A DNA stretch of 64,000 nt from Nemertoderma westbladi (Eukaryota > Xenacoelomorpha > Nemertodermatida > Nemertodermatidae), in NCBI GenBank assembly GCA_032718475.1, contig JAUCBJ010008359.1, positions 1 through 64,000 on the forward strand, read 5' to 3'. This document shows, one piece after another, positions 45,389-55,939 of the stretch (positions are counted from its first letter, which is position 1; the number at the start of each line of letters is the position of its first letter). The notes beneath the pieces were generated by a model that saw only the letters and a list, made by a program, of their open reading frames with translations, ran no database searches and was not told the DNA's origin. The position numbers and the translations under genes are program-made.

Positions 45389-46645
45389 TGTAAAAGCTTT
45401 TGTGGGATAACTGATACGTTTGCCTATGCTGGCCAGTTCCCCCCCAGACGCTGGAATACTCTAAAAGGGTTTTCTAACTGTAGATATATTCCCCTCGCCC
45501 GCAAGGTACCTTTACAGGTGTTTTAACGGACATAAAAGTAATTCTGCTATATACGTGTTTTAGCGGACATGGTAAGACAAAAAACTTGTAATGCACCAAC
45601 CACCTTTCACAGCTTAGCCGTGATGATTCATATTACGACATCTAGCAGCTGGTTGCTGACATGGAAACAGCCATTGGCCGCGTGGTTCTTTGTTTGGCTT
45701 GGGCCAATCAGGGCGGTTTTTCCTGTCGACGTGTAGCTTTCCTGCCGATCATAAGGAGAGTGTTCAGTCTTACTGTTTTAGAGTTGATACTTTGTTGTTA
45801 TTGCTGTCTAAGCCAGAAACACCGGCATTTTTGGATAGATACTGCTGTACCGTAAACTGCTTGAATTATCGAAAGTATAAACTGTTACCGAACGAACTAA
45901 TTTAACTTGATAATCATACTCATTAACTAATCTTGATACTTTTGCATTAATCATATTGTTTGTACTGTTATTTTACCGTCAGTTATTAATTGTAAATATT
46001 TGTTGATGGAAATATTGCTATTTGGATAATACGGATAAATCACCCAATTCCCAATTTTCTTGATAACACTACAGGTTAGAGAGACCGGCTATATATAACA
46101 ATTGCGATTTATATTAATGTGGTGTGTATTGAATCCAATGTTATTTAGCAGACCCTACGTGAGTCAATTACTGCTCTCTTTATGTGTGATCAAATGTACT
46201 GACTGTCGGCAGAATAGTGTGTATGATTGTGATTGGTAACAAAGTATTTCCTAAAGAATACGCTTTATACTTTAATCATAAGCAGTATCGTTGCGTTTTA
46301 GTATAAGTCTTAGTTCTGTTTAAATAGATAAAGCGCCACGTCCTAAAGGAACTGTTAATATTTCCCGAAAGCCAATAATATCTGTCAGAGATTAATTATT
46401 AACGATCTATCGAATAATACATTAGGTATACACTGCAACCTTACACTGTAATAATACAATTCAAGCATCCGAATTCAGTCTCCCGGGTGTAGATCCATCG
46501 GGTGAATGATCGCGCATGGGCTGACTTCGGCTAATGTTTTGCGTATTAGCATAAAATATTGTCGTATGCTAAAGTGGTTTTAATTAACTAGAAGACACAT
46601 AAATTTTGGCAGGTTAAACTGCTAAAGGTCTTCAAAAGCGCGAAC
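45389..46645 (+). repeat. 5' LTR with a different U3 segment
   Basis: Starts TGTAAAAGCTTTTGTGGGAT and ends AAAGCGCGAACA like the minus-strand LTRs. From about 45455 to 45800 the sequence (for example CCCCTCGCCCGCAAGGTACC) does not match those LTRs, while both flanks do. From about 45815 on, similarity returns (CGAAAGTATAAACTGTTACC). The unmatched part would be U3, the promoter-bearing portion. Confidence 0.85.
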
Positions 46646-48820
46646 AGTAACAGTTTATAATCTTATTGCAGTAGGCAATAAGGTTGCAAACTACCGTAGT
46701 GACTGGTAAAACTGAACCGGTACTTTGTAGGTCAGTAGGCCTAACTGTCATCACCGGTACCGGTACTGCTGTACAAGTACATTTAGTATTATTCGATTTG
46801 ATTATTGTACACTGGTAGGTCTTAGTACTTAATCAGGGACTGCAGCCCTGAATTTTTATTGAGATTTTACCTATTTCTGTCGGTTTTATTTCCTAGTAGG
46901 CTAATATTGAGCAGAAGGCGTGTGACCCTGCTCAGATTGTTCAGATAATTGTAGGCTGAGCTGCTGTCTGACTGTTGTTGAGTTTGGAGAGATTACGGCG
47001 TGTGTAGAGTTTGTCTGATAAAGTGCCGTTAGTAAGTTGGGGCAGTCATAACTGTAAGGTCAATCCCCTCTTAAAGAGTAAGTCGTACTACCGTGTTAGC
47101 ACGCATACTAACTAACAGTTTCAGAGTCTGCATATACTGTAGTTTATTTAGGCTTGATCGTAGTCTGCCAGTGTTTTGGCCTGTGTTTGTTTGTGTGGTC
47201 TGTTCAGGTACCGTAATAGTTATTACTCAAATATTTGTAGGCTGGATTGTTGTCTAGCTATTTTTGGGTCTGAAGGGATTGCTGCGTGTGTAGAGTTGGT
47301 CTGATCAAGTGCCGTTAGTAAGTTGGGGCAGTCAACACTGTAAGGTCAATCCCCTCTTAAAGAGTAAGTCGTACTACCGTGTTAGCACGCATACTAACTA
47401 ACAGTTTCAGAATCTGCACATACAGTAGTTTGTTTAGGCTTGATAGTAGTCTGCCAGCGTTTGGTTTGTATTTGTTTGAGTATTCTGTACGGGTAGCGTA
47501 ATATTTATTATTCAGAGTTTATGCGATTATTCGCAACATTCATGTCCCCAAGTTTATTCCTACAGTAATTGTGCTTGTTATACATACCGTTATAGTTAAA
47601 CTAACCCCGGTACTACATCAGGGCTGCTTGGCGTAGGTAAAGACTGACGACTTTGTGCTTCGGTCACTCCAGCAGATGCCGTGGTTCTTTTAACTGTTCA
47701 AGTATATTTAACTACTGATTATTTGTTATACCGGTACTTGTACCTAATTTAGGGTTTAGAGTACAGTGCCTTCCGAAGTAATTAGTGTAGGCAGTATATT
47801 TGTGTTGTAAAGTGGTTGATAGGCACATTCGTTAGCTCTATTAGCTTCTGGGTAGGAACAATCCGTGATACATAACGTAGTACCTATAGCGATACGGTTA
47901 TAGGTCGTCAGGCGGTGGTATTTTCCTATCTGGACAGTACAATATATTTACTACTACTTATTATTTAAATACCGTAGTACCCTGTCCTTTGTAATAGCCA
48001 GAAATCTAACCCTTTGTTAGACTGGTTTGTAGACTTCCTGTAAAATTACCCTAAAAAATTTCGTACGTAATATTTTGTTGTGTTTAATTAGAGAATTAAT
48101 CTCACCCGTATCGTAAGTAATTCGTAGTATTAAGTAACTTAGGTAAATTAGAATTATCAGTTTTAGTGTCAAATAAATAGCACTTCACTGAGAGGCGTTC
48201 AGCTTCTGTGTAGTGACCCCCAGAAATAATAACATTTATTTCAAATATTGTCAAAACCCTTTTTAAACGGGTATATATCTATTATAAATCAACTCAAACG
48301 ATTTATAAATAGTAGGCCTGCCATACAACAACTAGGTCTCACTATCAGTTGGACTACTGCTTAAATAACGGTAATAAAGTAAGTTAAAGTAACGAAGTAA
48401 CCCCAAAATATTCAGAAATTCAATTATTCTAAAAATAATTGACATACCGGTACTCATTATAGGCTTATTATATTTATCTCTATATATTTGAGCGGAAATC
48501 ATACCGGTACTCTGTAATTAATTCTAGTTCATAATTATACTTACATGCTGTAAGTGTAAGCTGTATACCGGTATTCATTATAGGCCTACTATATATATAT
48601 ATATTTGTGCTAAAATTATATACCGGTACTCTGTGACAAATCTAGTCTGTAATAATACTTATATATTATAAGCATACCGGTATTCTAATATATTGTATAT
48701 ATATCACGTTCCACTGAGTAACGGTACCGGTAATAAATCGCTAGGCTTGCGGTCATACTGAATTACTCGATTTGCTTTAACTGAAATTATAGTAGTAGAC
48801 ATTCAACTGTATAACTAAAC
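46646..48820 (+). other. Leader with TACCGGTA cluster and duplicated block
   Basis: No open frame of note. CAATCCCCTCTTAAAGAGTA occurs at 47061 and 47347 within a duplicated block (period 286 bp). ACCGGTA palindromes recur at about 46750, 47720-47740 and, at intervals of roughly 60-80 bp, between 48445 and 48735. The arrangement mirrors 18932-21085. Confidence 0.78.
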
Positions 48821-51800
48821 ATGTCTGACACTCAGCAAAACCTGTCGGACAGTCTGATCGAGACCACTATCTGTGATTCAGATAGGAGTGTGGAGCGAAT
48901 AAAAGAGAAGTTCGGCTCACCTCCTACTGTAAAAAAGGTCATCCCTCCAGTAGTATCAGACCCTAGGCTAGTCCACCATAGGTCCATCATAGGCACTCGG
49001 GCACAGGTAAAACGGGACCAAGAGGCAGCTGTCCTATCGCAGCAACATCTTGGTCAAGAACCTACTTCCCAGAGACCTGATAGCTCCAGCAGTTCGGATA
49101 CTGTAGAGTTGACTCCCGAACATGGAGTGCAGATGGCTGATACAGTCTACTCGGACCCCCTTCTTACTCTTCCTGCTGCAGTGCTGACTACTATACTCAT
49201 TGCGGTGGAAGAACATCAAACCGACTGGGCGAAGAATAAGCAAGCGACCCAAGATAATTACGCGGGATACGCCAGGGAAGAATTGAGATCTATTGTTGAA
49301 ACACAATGGAACTTTCCCGGACTCGGACTTCCGTTTGATATGTCCGAGGCTACTTGGGAAGATATACACAGGATGGGAGTGGCAAAAGATACAATGGATC
49401 CAGCTGTTTGGAAGAGGTCGGCAGCAGGATATGTGCAGGGATTCTTCGGATCCTTGGAGCGATTGGAGGAACAACTGTTTCGACAACCTCACGGACCTCA
49501 AGAGCAGGAAGAACTGCTATATCAAATACGCGAAAGAACCCTACGCATTCGACTAATCCTCTCAGCCTTTGAGGAAACTTCCAAAAGAAGACAGGACACG
49601 TCGCTGCAGGTTGCTGTCAAAACTTGGCTACATCGAGTAGATCTCAAAGTACAGGAAACAGCCCCGTGGAAATCCCAGCTGGCTGAGAGATCAATCTATG
49701 AGGAACCGACTGATGTCTCCGAACAAACTGATGTCACCCTTGCTCAAGAGGAAAGCGAAGAGGCCGCCGAGAAACCGCGAACTAGAGACGCTATCGACAT
49801 TTATTTGTCCGACTATCAGCGATTCCTAGGAGACGAAGAGTTGAGGAGACGGCTACATGGACTTTCCCCTAATAGTGAAGGAACCAAGCTTGTGTTAGAC
49901 TCAATCGATGCCGAAATGTTAGCTGCAAACCAAGCTGAATGTGATGAAAAACTCCGCCTCACTAGAGTCCGAGAAGAACAAATAAAGAAAAGAAGGATAG
50001 AGGAACAAAAGGCGGCGGATATGGCGGCAGTTATGGCAGAAGCAGAAGCCGAAAGAAAGGCAAGAGCAGCGGAAGCAGAAGCAGAAAGAAAAGAAGCAGA
50101 AGCCGAAAGAAAAGAAGCAGAAGCCGAAAGAAAGAAAAAGGCGGCGGAAGCAGAAGCCGAAAGAAAGGCAGCGAAGGCAGTGGCAGAAGTAGAAAGGAGA
50201 GCATCTGAGCAGACTACCCAACTGGAGTTGGAAAATCTGCAAGAGACACAAGACAGTATAAATAAACAGTTCACTGCTAATCAAATGCAGATGATGAGAA
50301 AATCTACTCCCAAGCGCCAAGGATACACATCCTCGGAGGAAGGTGATACTACCGATCCTGAAGGCGGAGGAAATAGATCTCATCTAAGTAGGCGTAGAAA
50401 AACATATTACCGTCGCAAATTGCCTGATTTGCCCCCAGCTGTTAAAAGACAGCTAACTAGCACAGATTTAGGTAGTGCAGAACCTATAGAACAATTTATC
50501 CAGGTCAAAAGACTCCCTACTATAGTCGATGAACCTGAAATAATTAGGCCTGTAATTCCCAAAGTCACTTCTATGCTAGAGACCCCTGCACTTCCAGAGC
50601 TTAACTCTAAATTCCCTTTACATAGCACTACACTGCCTGTACCCGGTGGAACAGTCCATGCAAATACCCCTGTCCAGATAGCAGAGAGAGAAATCAATAA
50701 TTTGTCTCCCGTCGTCCCGCGTCAGCCCGCTACTATGTTGGCGACTCCCGCTTCGGCGGTTGAGTGGGTGGAAGAGGGACGGCGGGGGATGAATCTTCTG
50801 CTAGGACAGATGCAGGAGACTGTCCACCAACTTAAGGGAACAGTGAGGGAAAGTAGAGCAGAGTTGCAAGAAGTGCAGCAAAGTATCGCGCTAGAACGCG
50901 ACAAATTAGTCAATATACAAAAAGGCATACCAATGCCCCCGGTAACATTGAGTCAACCCGTTAGGTCTGAAGTATCACATGCGCAAGGTGTGGAGCCTAC
51001 ACGCATCTATACTGCTAGTGAAGTTGAAACTCCTATAGCAAACCCTATTAAGGGTGATTATAGACCTGTTATTAATGATATTCCCTATAGACCTGATAAT
51101 GATCCGAGAAATTTGTATACCGATAATTCGATATTAAATAACACGATGGCCCAAGAAAGCTTTACGCGTCAGATGGCTAGAACAGAAGCCCGCCAAGCGG
51201 TCAAAGTGGGAGAGATCGTCAAATTCAATGGAGATGAGATGAAATGGTTACCTTTCAACGAATATTACAAAGATAGCATACAGAACTCTGTACTATCTAA
51301 CGGAGAGAAACTTAGATTCCTCATCAAGTGCTTGGAAGGACCTCCCAAGTTAATGGCGTTAAAGTTTATTGGACATCCAGAAGGATTAAGACAAGTTTGG
51401 GATACATTAAACATCAGGTATGGTAACAAAGATAACATAGCTAAGTATTTGTATACAAAGTTAGTACCCCCCCGACACTTCCTTAGTAGCGAGATTATAG
51501 AGTTTTCCGATGAAATTCAAGAGATCTGTAGACAACTGGACTGGTTAGGTAAGTCGCATGAATATCAGAGTTCCATGGTTATTGGAGCCGTAGTCTCTAC
51601 TTTACCAAAGGGTGGAGTATGTACACGCTGGGACAAGAAAGTGTTGTACATGAATGAACAACAACGACGAAGTCCTACCATGGCTGATCTCATGTCTTTC
51701 TTAGATAGTGAAGTAAAATTACAACTCATAAGGCAGTCCAGAGAGAAAACATCGGAAAATAAGGTAAGTGAGAAACCCGTTTCTAGGAGAAGGATAATAC

Positions 51801-52486
51801 CAGTGTGCTATACTGACGACGGCGAAAGCCAAGCTTCTCAAGAAGAGGACAGCGGGAAAGACACAGCAAAATCTTACTATGACAACAAGACCTATAAAGA
51901 CGTAAGTAAATACAAGTCTCGAACCAGTGACAGGAGAGAACAGGTAACAACAACTCCTCCTACGTCTCCTAAGAGAATTCACGGAAGAAAGCCCGAAGAA
52001 AGAACGAGAGTGCAGAACGTTAACCAAGTTAAGGTGAGTAACATCAAACCAAAATGTGCGCTGTGCGACGGGCCTCACCGTTTGAGTGCGTGTGCTGAAT
52101 TTCTAAAGAAATCCCCTGTAGACAGACGTACAGTCCTGTGTAATAAGCGGCTATGCTATAATTGCCTCAGATCAGGACACCAACGGCGAACCTGTTACTC
52201 CGACGTAAAGTGTGCAAAGTGTGGCGCGAAACATCACATCTTGTTACACAGTGAGTTCGAACGAGACAACCCGAGTCAGGTAAGTGAGCCCGAACTACAT
52301 GTCCAATTCAGTGATGTGAACGACACTGACCAAGGTTCTGAGTGGGAAGGATTCTATACAGACGAATTCTCCGATGCCAACGAATCCTGTTATCTAATAA
52401 ATACCACAGTGTATCGAGCACTTACGGATGAAAAGGACACTGATGAGTTTACTCCAACTCCTTTTGACAAAAGGACAAAAGCTTAG
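48821..52486 (+). CDS. Gag-protease of BEL/Pao-type element, single frame, 3'-truncated
   Basis: 1221 codons from ATG (MSDTQQNLSDSLIETTICDS) to a stop inside the satellite junction (final RTKA is not element sequence). Residues about 398-463 form an Ala/Glu/Lys coiled coil with EAEAERK repeats, differing in repeat number from the minus-strand copy. The DUF1759-like domain starts near residue 798 (VGEIVKFNGDEMKWLPFNEY). Zinc knuckles lie at about 1077-1147: CALCDGPHRLSAC, CYNCLRSGHQRRTC and CAKCGAKHH. The protease itself is cut away. The frame is continuous where the minus-strand copy has a one-base insertion, which argues that one long Gag is the ancestral state. Confidence 0.87.
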   Translation: MSDTQQNLSDSLIETTICDSDRSVERIKEKFGSPPTVKKVIPPVVSDPRLVHHRSIIGTRAQVKRDQEAAVLSQQHLGQEPTSQRPDSSSSSDTVELTPEHGVQMADTVYSDPLLTLPAAVLTTILIAVEEHQTDWAKNKQATQDNYAGYAREELRSIVETQWNFPGLGLPFDMSEATWEDIHRMGVAKDTMDPAVWKRSAAGYVQGFFGSLERLEEQLFRQPHGPQEQEELLYQIRERTLRIRLILSAFEETSKRRQDTSLQVAVKTWLHRVDLKVQETAPWKSQLAERSIYEEPTDVSEQTDVTLAQEESEEAAEKPRTRDAIDIYLSDYQRFLGDEELRRRLHGLSPNSEGTKLVLDSIDAEMLAANQAECDEKLRLTRVREEQIKKRRIEEQKAADMAAVMAEAEAERKARAAEAEAERKEAEAERKEAEAERKKKAAEAEAERKAAKAVAEVERRASEQTTQLELENLQETQDSINKQFTANQMQMMRKSTPKRQGYTSSEEGDTTDPEGGGNRSHLSRRRKTYYRRKLPDLPPAVKRQLTSTDLGSAEPIEQFIQVKRLPTIVDEPEIIRPVIPKVTSMLETPALPELNSKFPLHSTTLPVPGGTVHANTPVQIAEREINNLSPVVPRQPATMLATPASAVEWVEEGRRGMNLLLGQMQETVHQLKGTVRESRAELQEVQQSIALERDKLVNIQKGIPMPPVTLSQPVRSEVSHAQGVEPTRIYTASEVETPIANPIKGDYRPVINDIPYRPDNDPRNLYTDNSILNNTMAQESFTRQMARTEARQAVKVGEIVKFNGDEMKWLPFNEYYKDSIQNSVLSNGEKLRFLIKCLEGPPKLMALKFIGHPEGLRQVWDTLNIRYGNKDNIAKYLYTKLVPPRHFLSSEIIEFSDEIQEICRQLDWLGKSHEYQSSMVIGAVVSTLPKGGVCTRWDKKVLYMNEQQRRSPTMADLMSFLDSEVKLQLIRQSREKTSENKVSEKPVSRRRIIPVCYTDDGESQASQEEDSGKDTAKSYYDNKTYKDVSKYKSRTSDRREQVTTTPPTSPKRIHGRKPEERTRVQNVNQVKVSNIKPKCALCDGPHRLSACAEFLKKSPVDRRTVLCNKRLCYNCLRSGHQRRTCYSDVKCAKCGAKHHILLHSEFERDNPSQVSEPELHVQFSDVNDTDQGSEWEGFYTDEFSDANESCYLINTTVYRALTDEKDTDEFTPTPFDKRTKA

Positions 52487-52649
52487 CTTAGCTTAGCTTA
52501 GCTTAGCTTAGCTTAGCTTAGCTTAGCTTAGCTTAGCTTAGCTTAGCTTAGCTTAGCTTAGCTTAGCTTAGCTTAGCTTAGCTTAGCTTAGCTTAGCTTA
52601 GCTTAGCTTAGCTTAGCTTAGCTTAGCTTAGCTTAGCTTAGCTTAGCTT
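52481..52649. repeat. (GCTTA)n satellite
   Basis: About 33 perfect copies of the pentamer between the cut gag frame and the BAF-like gene. On the opposite strand it is CTAAG, the same satellite as at 58446 and 61534, but in opposite orientation to those arrays. Confidence 0.97.
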
Positions 52650-52659
52650 TTGTTAGGGT

Positions 52660-53029
52660 TTGTTTTCTTTTTCTGGATGGCGATTGCGCACACAGACAGT
52701 TACCTATTTCTACCTTGCTGGTCCCTGTACAATAACCTTTACTGAGTACATCAATCCATTTATAGACTTGATTGAAGTGCCTTTTCGAGAGATGCGGTCC
52801 GCAAACTCTATACATAAATCCCGCAAACTGTGTGTAATCCCCCTTGAGGTCCAAGTAGCTTTTTTATGAGCTGGTTCGTCTTTGTTATTCCCTTCTTTTC
52901 CATCCGCTGGTAGAAAATCGGACCAATTCCAGGAACCTTGATGAGCTTGGTTTTGTATATCTTAGACATCCTTGTAGCCGCATAATCCAACTCCTTTTTC
53001 GTTGATTTGTTTCGCTTTGTTCTACCCAT
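52660..53029 (-). pseudogene. BAF-like (barrier-to-autointegration factor family) gene with one frameshift
   Basis: From ATG at 53029 (MGRTKRNKSTKKELDY) a basic N-terminus leads into IKVPGIGPIFYQRMEKKGIT, a helix-hairpin-helix with the GIG motif characteristic of BAF. The second half continues in another frame: YLDLKGDYTQFAGFMYRVCG followed by FNQVYKWIDVL, matching the C-terminal half of BAF (DxxxF, CG, and a Trp in the last helix). The break is a run of six A on the coding strand (near 52858-52866); five would restore the frame. BAF binds DNA without sequence preference, bridges chromatin and the nuclear envelope, and protects retroviral DNA from autointegration. The tail is longer than usual for the family. 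The gene could be a true pseudogene or a homopolymer sequencing error. No intron is seen. Confidence 0.72.
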
Positions 53030-54015
53030 TTCAAATCTAAAGATTTGAGTTTAGTAAATGAAGTTAAACTGGTTCTACCCCGTAAGACGCTACGATTTTG
53101 AAATTACTTACAATACTATACTATAACCGCTTATAAGCGAACTATATCTAATAACTACATTTTCTTAATTCCAGAATATTACAACCAAAGTCACCACGGA
53201 TACAACTTCTAAATTTCACAAAAGCCACTTTTATTGCAACATAGAAACAAGATTCTTCAAACGACAAGACATTAATTGTTTTGTAAATTTTAAAATATCT
53301 TTTAGGAACAATTTGTATTATCATTATCATGCCACCCTTCTACAAATCTTAATGAGATTGCACGAAATTGGAAACGAAACAGTGGAACAAGTATCTTTGT
53401 AGTTTAATTCCAAAATTGTAACATTACGAAATGATTGTATATATTATATTATAAGTGATAGAAACTGCACAAATTAAATTTGTTGCTGTAAAAATGACAT
53501 AAATTATGCTATAAAAAAGTTAGCTTATATTTATGGTGGCGTTTGGAGCCATGTTAATAGTTTATAGCTACTGGTTATTAATAGCTACCGGTAGGTAATG
53601 CAGTAGGCCTATCTGGCTGTCAGGCAATTAAAAATAAAATCCAACTATTGTGTATGTGGTAACCATGACGGCGTTACTTTACAGTAACGCCGTTGGGACA
53701 TAACATAATAATAATACACCAATACAATACTAATTGTACAGGCCAATACAATAATGTATTGTGGTATAAAGTTGTAAAGTCCTAAATAACAACTCGCTGT
53801 CAATACTAACGTCATTGAGTAATGCTACAATTTTGGAATACAACACATTTGAATTTAGTTGGGAAATAGCTGAGATATGAGCATTCGAAAGTTGCATGTA
53901 TTTGCTTCGGCTGCAGGCAATAAAAAATCAAAAATCACAAAAAAATCAAAAATAAGGCCATCGTAATACAAGGCCTGATCACCTCCCTCGATCAGCTGAT
54001 CAAACAAGTCATACT
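53030..54015. other. Spacer without recognised gene
   Basis: AT-rich, with a perfect hairpin at 53668-53693 and some TAGGCCTA words. The open frame at 53148-53330 (minus) shows nothing recognisable. Confidence 0.55.
53668..53693. repeat. Perfect hairpin, 11-bp arms
   Basis: ACGGCGTTACT, loop TTAC, then AGTAACGCCGT. GC-rich compared with its surroundings; could be a small element end or an RNA hairpin. Confidence 0.8.
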
Positions 54016-54017
54016 TA

Positions 54018-54250
54018 TATTTAATTTAATTTAATTCAATTCAATTCAATTATATTTTATTTATTCCGTTGTAATAAGAGTAAAGTAATAATTAATGTCA
54101 CATAAACAATACAGATTACGGAAAGGGATAAACGAAAATAGCACTGTGGAATAAAAACATAAGACATGTATGTGTACAAGTAATAAAGCTACGAGCACCC
54201 TCCCCCACGCTAAGCCGTAGCCAAGGCGTACTATATACAAGGCCATGCCA
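54018..54250 (-). mobile_element. LINE 3'-end fragment with (AATTG)n tail
   Basis: On the minus strand a stretch ending GGAATAAATAAAATATAATT runs into GAATTGAATTGAATT and AAATTAAATT repeats, the pattern of a LINE 3' untranslated end with a simple-repeat tail. No protein-coding part is present. Confidence 0.5.
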
Positions 54251-54445
54251 TCGAGTTAACTGGGGGCGGTGACTGGGGGCAAGATTTATTTTACAACAAT
54301 TTGATATTTTGATATGGGGAGAGTTCTATAAATTTTAATTTGCTGCAATTTTATCAATGGACGTAATTGAAGCATCCTCGTTTAAGTAAGATACAAACTT
54401 TTATGGTAGCTAGTGTTTTATTAAAAACTCATGGAACCGTTCTAA

Positions 54446-54539
54446 AACGTGTTTAAAATCAATAAAAAAAATTGTGAAAAAAAATATTGTGAAAAAATAA
54501 AAAATTTTGAAAATTTTTTTTATTGATTTTAAACACGTT
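54446..54539. repeat. Perfect 28-bp inverted repeat (hairpin)
   Basis: The left arm begins AACGTGTTTAAAATC (54446-54473) and is exactly inverted at 54512-54539, ending GATTTTAAACACGTT. The loop of 38 bp is A-rich with a direct repeat of TTGTGAAAAAA. It could be a palindromic MITE or a hairpin RNA. Confidence 0.88.
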
Positions 54540-54559
54540 AATAGAATCCAGCTTTTTTC

Positions 54560-55160
54560 TAAAAAATGTTCTAGAACAAAAAATATTTGTTCTAGAATAT
54601 AATTTTTTTTAAATGAATAGCTAACATCTTCTGGAACATTTTCTATTCAAATAATAACAAGATCTAGCTACTACAAAATATTTATAGAGGGAAGTAGGAT
54701 GTCGGAACCAATGTTGAAATTACTAGCTAAACCTATCTACAACACTAGCTACCATAGTGGTATCTAGGTCAGGTCAAGTATTCTAGGTCATTGATCAAGA
54801 AAACTTGCCACCTCCATGCAGCATAAAGGAGGTGCCACCTGTAGCTGCATAGACCCTCTTACTAGGGCATATCTGGTCCTGTAACTAGGACCCCCTTCGT
54901 TCTGGGATAAGGACGCCCTTGGTCCTGGATTAAGGACCCAAATACTTGGCTGCAGGGGTATATGGCCTGACCAGGCAGATGGTGATCTACTAATGGCTGG
55001 TCAGGAGTAGAGTGTTCTCATGTCCACTCTGAGAGCACTTCACTGCGACCTGCACCTGGCAGCAAGGGTACAGGGCATGACCCAGCAGATGAGCTGCAAC
55101 AGCCAATGGTGGGTCATGTGCGCCAGAGTAGATATGGGTGATGGGCCTCATATCTGACTC
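54560..55160. other. Spacer with GC-rich diverged repeats before the cassette copy
   Basis: From about 54780 base composition becomes more GC-rich. Phrases such as GGCCTGACCAGGCAGATG and GGGCATGACCCAGCAGATGA recur with changes about 110 bp apart, and TGGCTGGTCAGGAGTAGAGT resembles TGGTGGGTCATGTGCGCCAGAGTAGA, so two diverged units are likely. No gene recognised. Confidence 0.5.
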
Positions 55161-55183
55161 CATTGCGACACCCACCCTGTGGA

Positions 55184-55939
55184 ATGGCAAACCAGGGTGT
55201 GGTATTTGCCCCGAGAGCTGACTCGGCAAAAAAGCACCCCCCAACCCCCACTATGGATTACATTAGCAATGCGACCACTTTCAAATCCCACTTTAAGCAG
55301 CAAGCGTTAGTGTATTGGAACATCTGCACGCCACCCTGTGCGTTGCTGCAATATTATTTGGTGCTGGAGTCGAACACGGTAACTTGTTTAGTCGCGGATA
55401 TTGTTGCGCAAGTTTTGAAGCGTCATCCATTGGTGTTCGGAGGAGATCAATACGTTCGCTCGAAAGGGGGAATCCAATCCGACGTGATGAAGCATTTCTT
55501 AACCCCGTTCTTCAACCAATCGCTAGAAAACACGTCGATGGTTAGGAGAGGATTAGCAATATTCGAAGGAATATATCGACAGAACATCGGAGATTTGGGA
55601 GACCGACCGTTGATGGAGTATCCGACGCCAGAGGCCTTGGAGAAGTGGTTCGGGAATCAAACCCGCAGGTTTGGTACTCCCGTCCACTTAGAGGCGGATA
55701 GACCCATTAGAGAGGGTTGGCCGGAGACGTTAGTGGAGGTGTTCGGAGTGGATCTCCCGGTGGAGAAGACATATCCGAAACGAACGCGGGAGGAAATATT
55801 GGAGATAGAGGACAAAGGCGAGGATGTTTACTTTGTTCTGGATCGACAACCTCTGACTGGAGAGGATGATATCGTTTTAGACATTGGGAAGGAAGGGAGT
55901 GCGAAGCCGATTGGAGACCTCATATATGAAAGGGCCTGA
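55184..55939 (+). CDS. Cassette copy 2, N-terminal frame (ORF2 homologue, ends in TGA)
   Basis: Function unknown. An ATG is available at 55184 or at 55253 (MDYISNATTF); the second fits the alignment better. The blocks LVADIVAQVLKRHPLVFGGD, KHFLTPFFNQSLEN and GLAIFEGI align with the frame at 11578-12093 (minus), though overall identity is low. It extends further C-terminally with KTYPKRTREEILEIEDKGED and an acidic end. It stops at TGA 55937-55939, beyond which the same frame continues into zinc knuckles. The N-terminal domain corresponding to ORF1 of the other copy is missing. Confidence 0.68.
   Translation: MANQGVVFAPRADSAKKHPPTPTMDYISNATTFKSHFKQQALVYWNICTPPCALLQYYLVLESNTVTCLVADIVAQVLKRHPLVFGGDQYVRSKGGIQSDVMKHFLTPFFNQSLENTSMVRRGLAIFEGIYRQNIGDLGDRPLMEYPTPEALEKWFGNQTRRFGTPVHLEADRPIREGWPETLVEVFGVDLPVEKTYPKRTREEILEIEDKGEDVYFVLDRQPLTGEDDIVLDIGKEGSAKPIGDLIYERA

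Larger units (their letters stand above)
45389..52478 (+). mobile_element. Second copy of the BEL/Pao-type element, truncated in protease region
   Basis: In order: an LTR (45389-46645), a 2.17-kb leader, and gag fused in one frame, ending abruptly at FTPTPFDK where a (GCTTA)n satellite begins (52481). Compared with the minus-strand element it lacks everything from the protease to the 3' LTR. With that element it forms an inverted repeat of about 7 kb, with 23 kb between the arms. Because the 3' end is lost, no target duplication can be tested. Confidence 0.88.
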
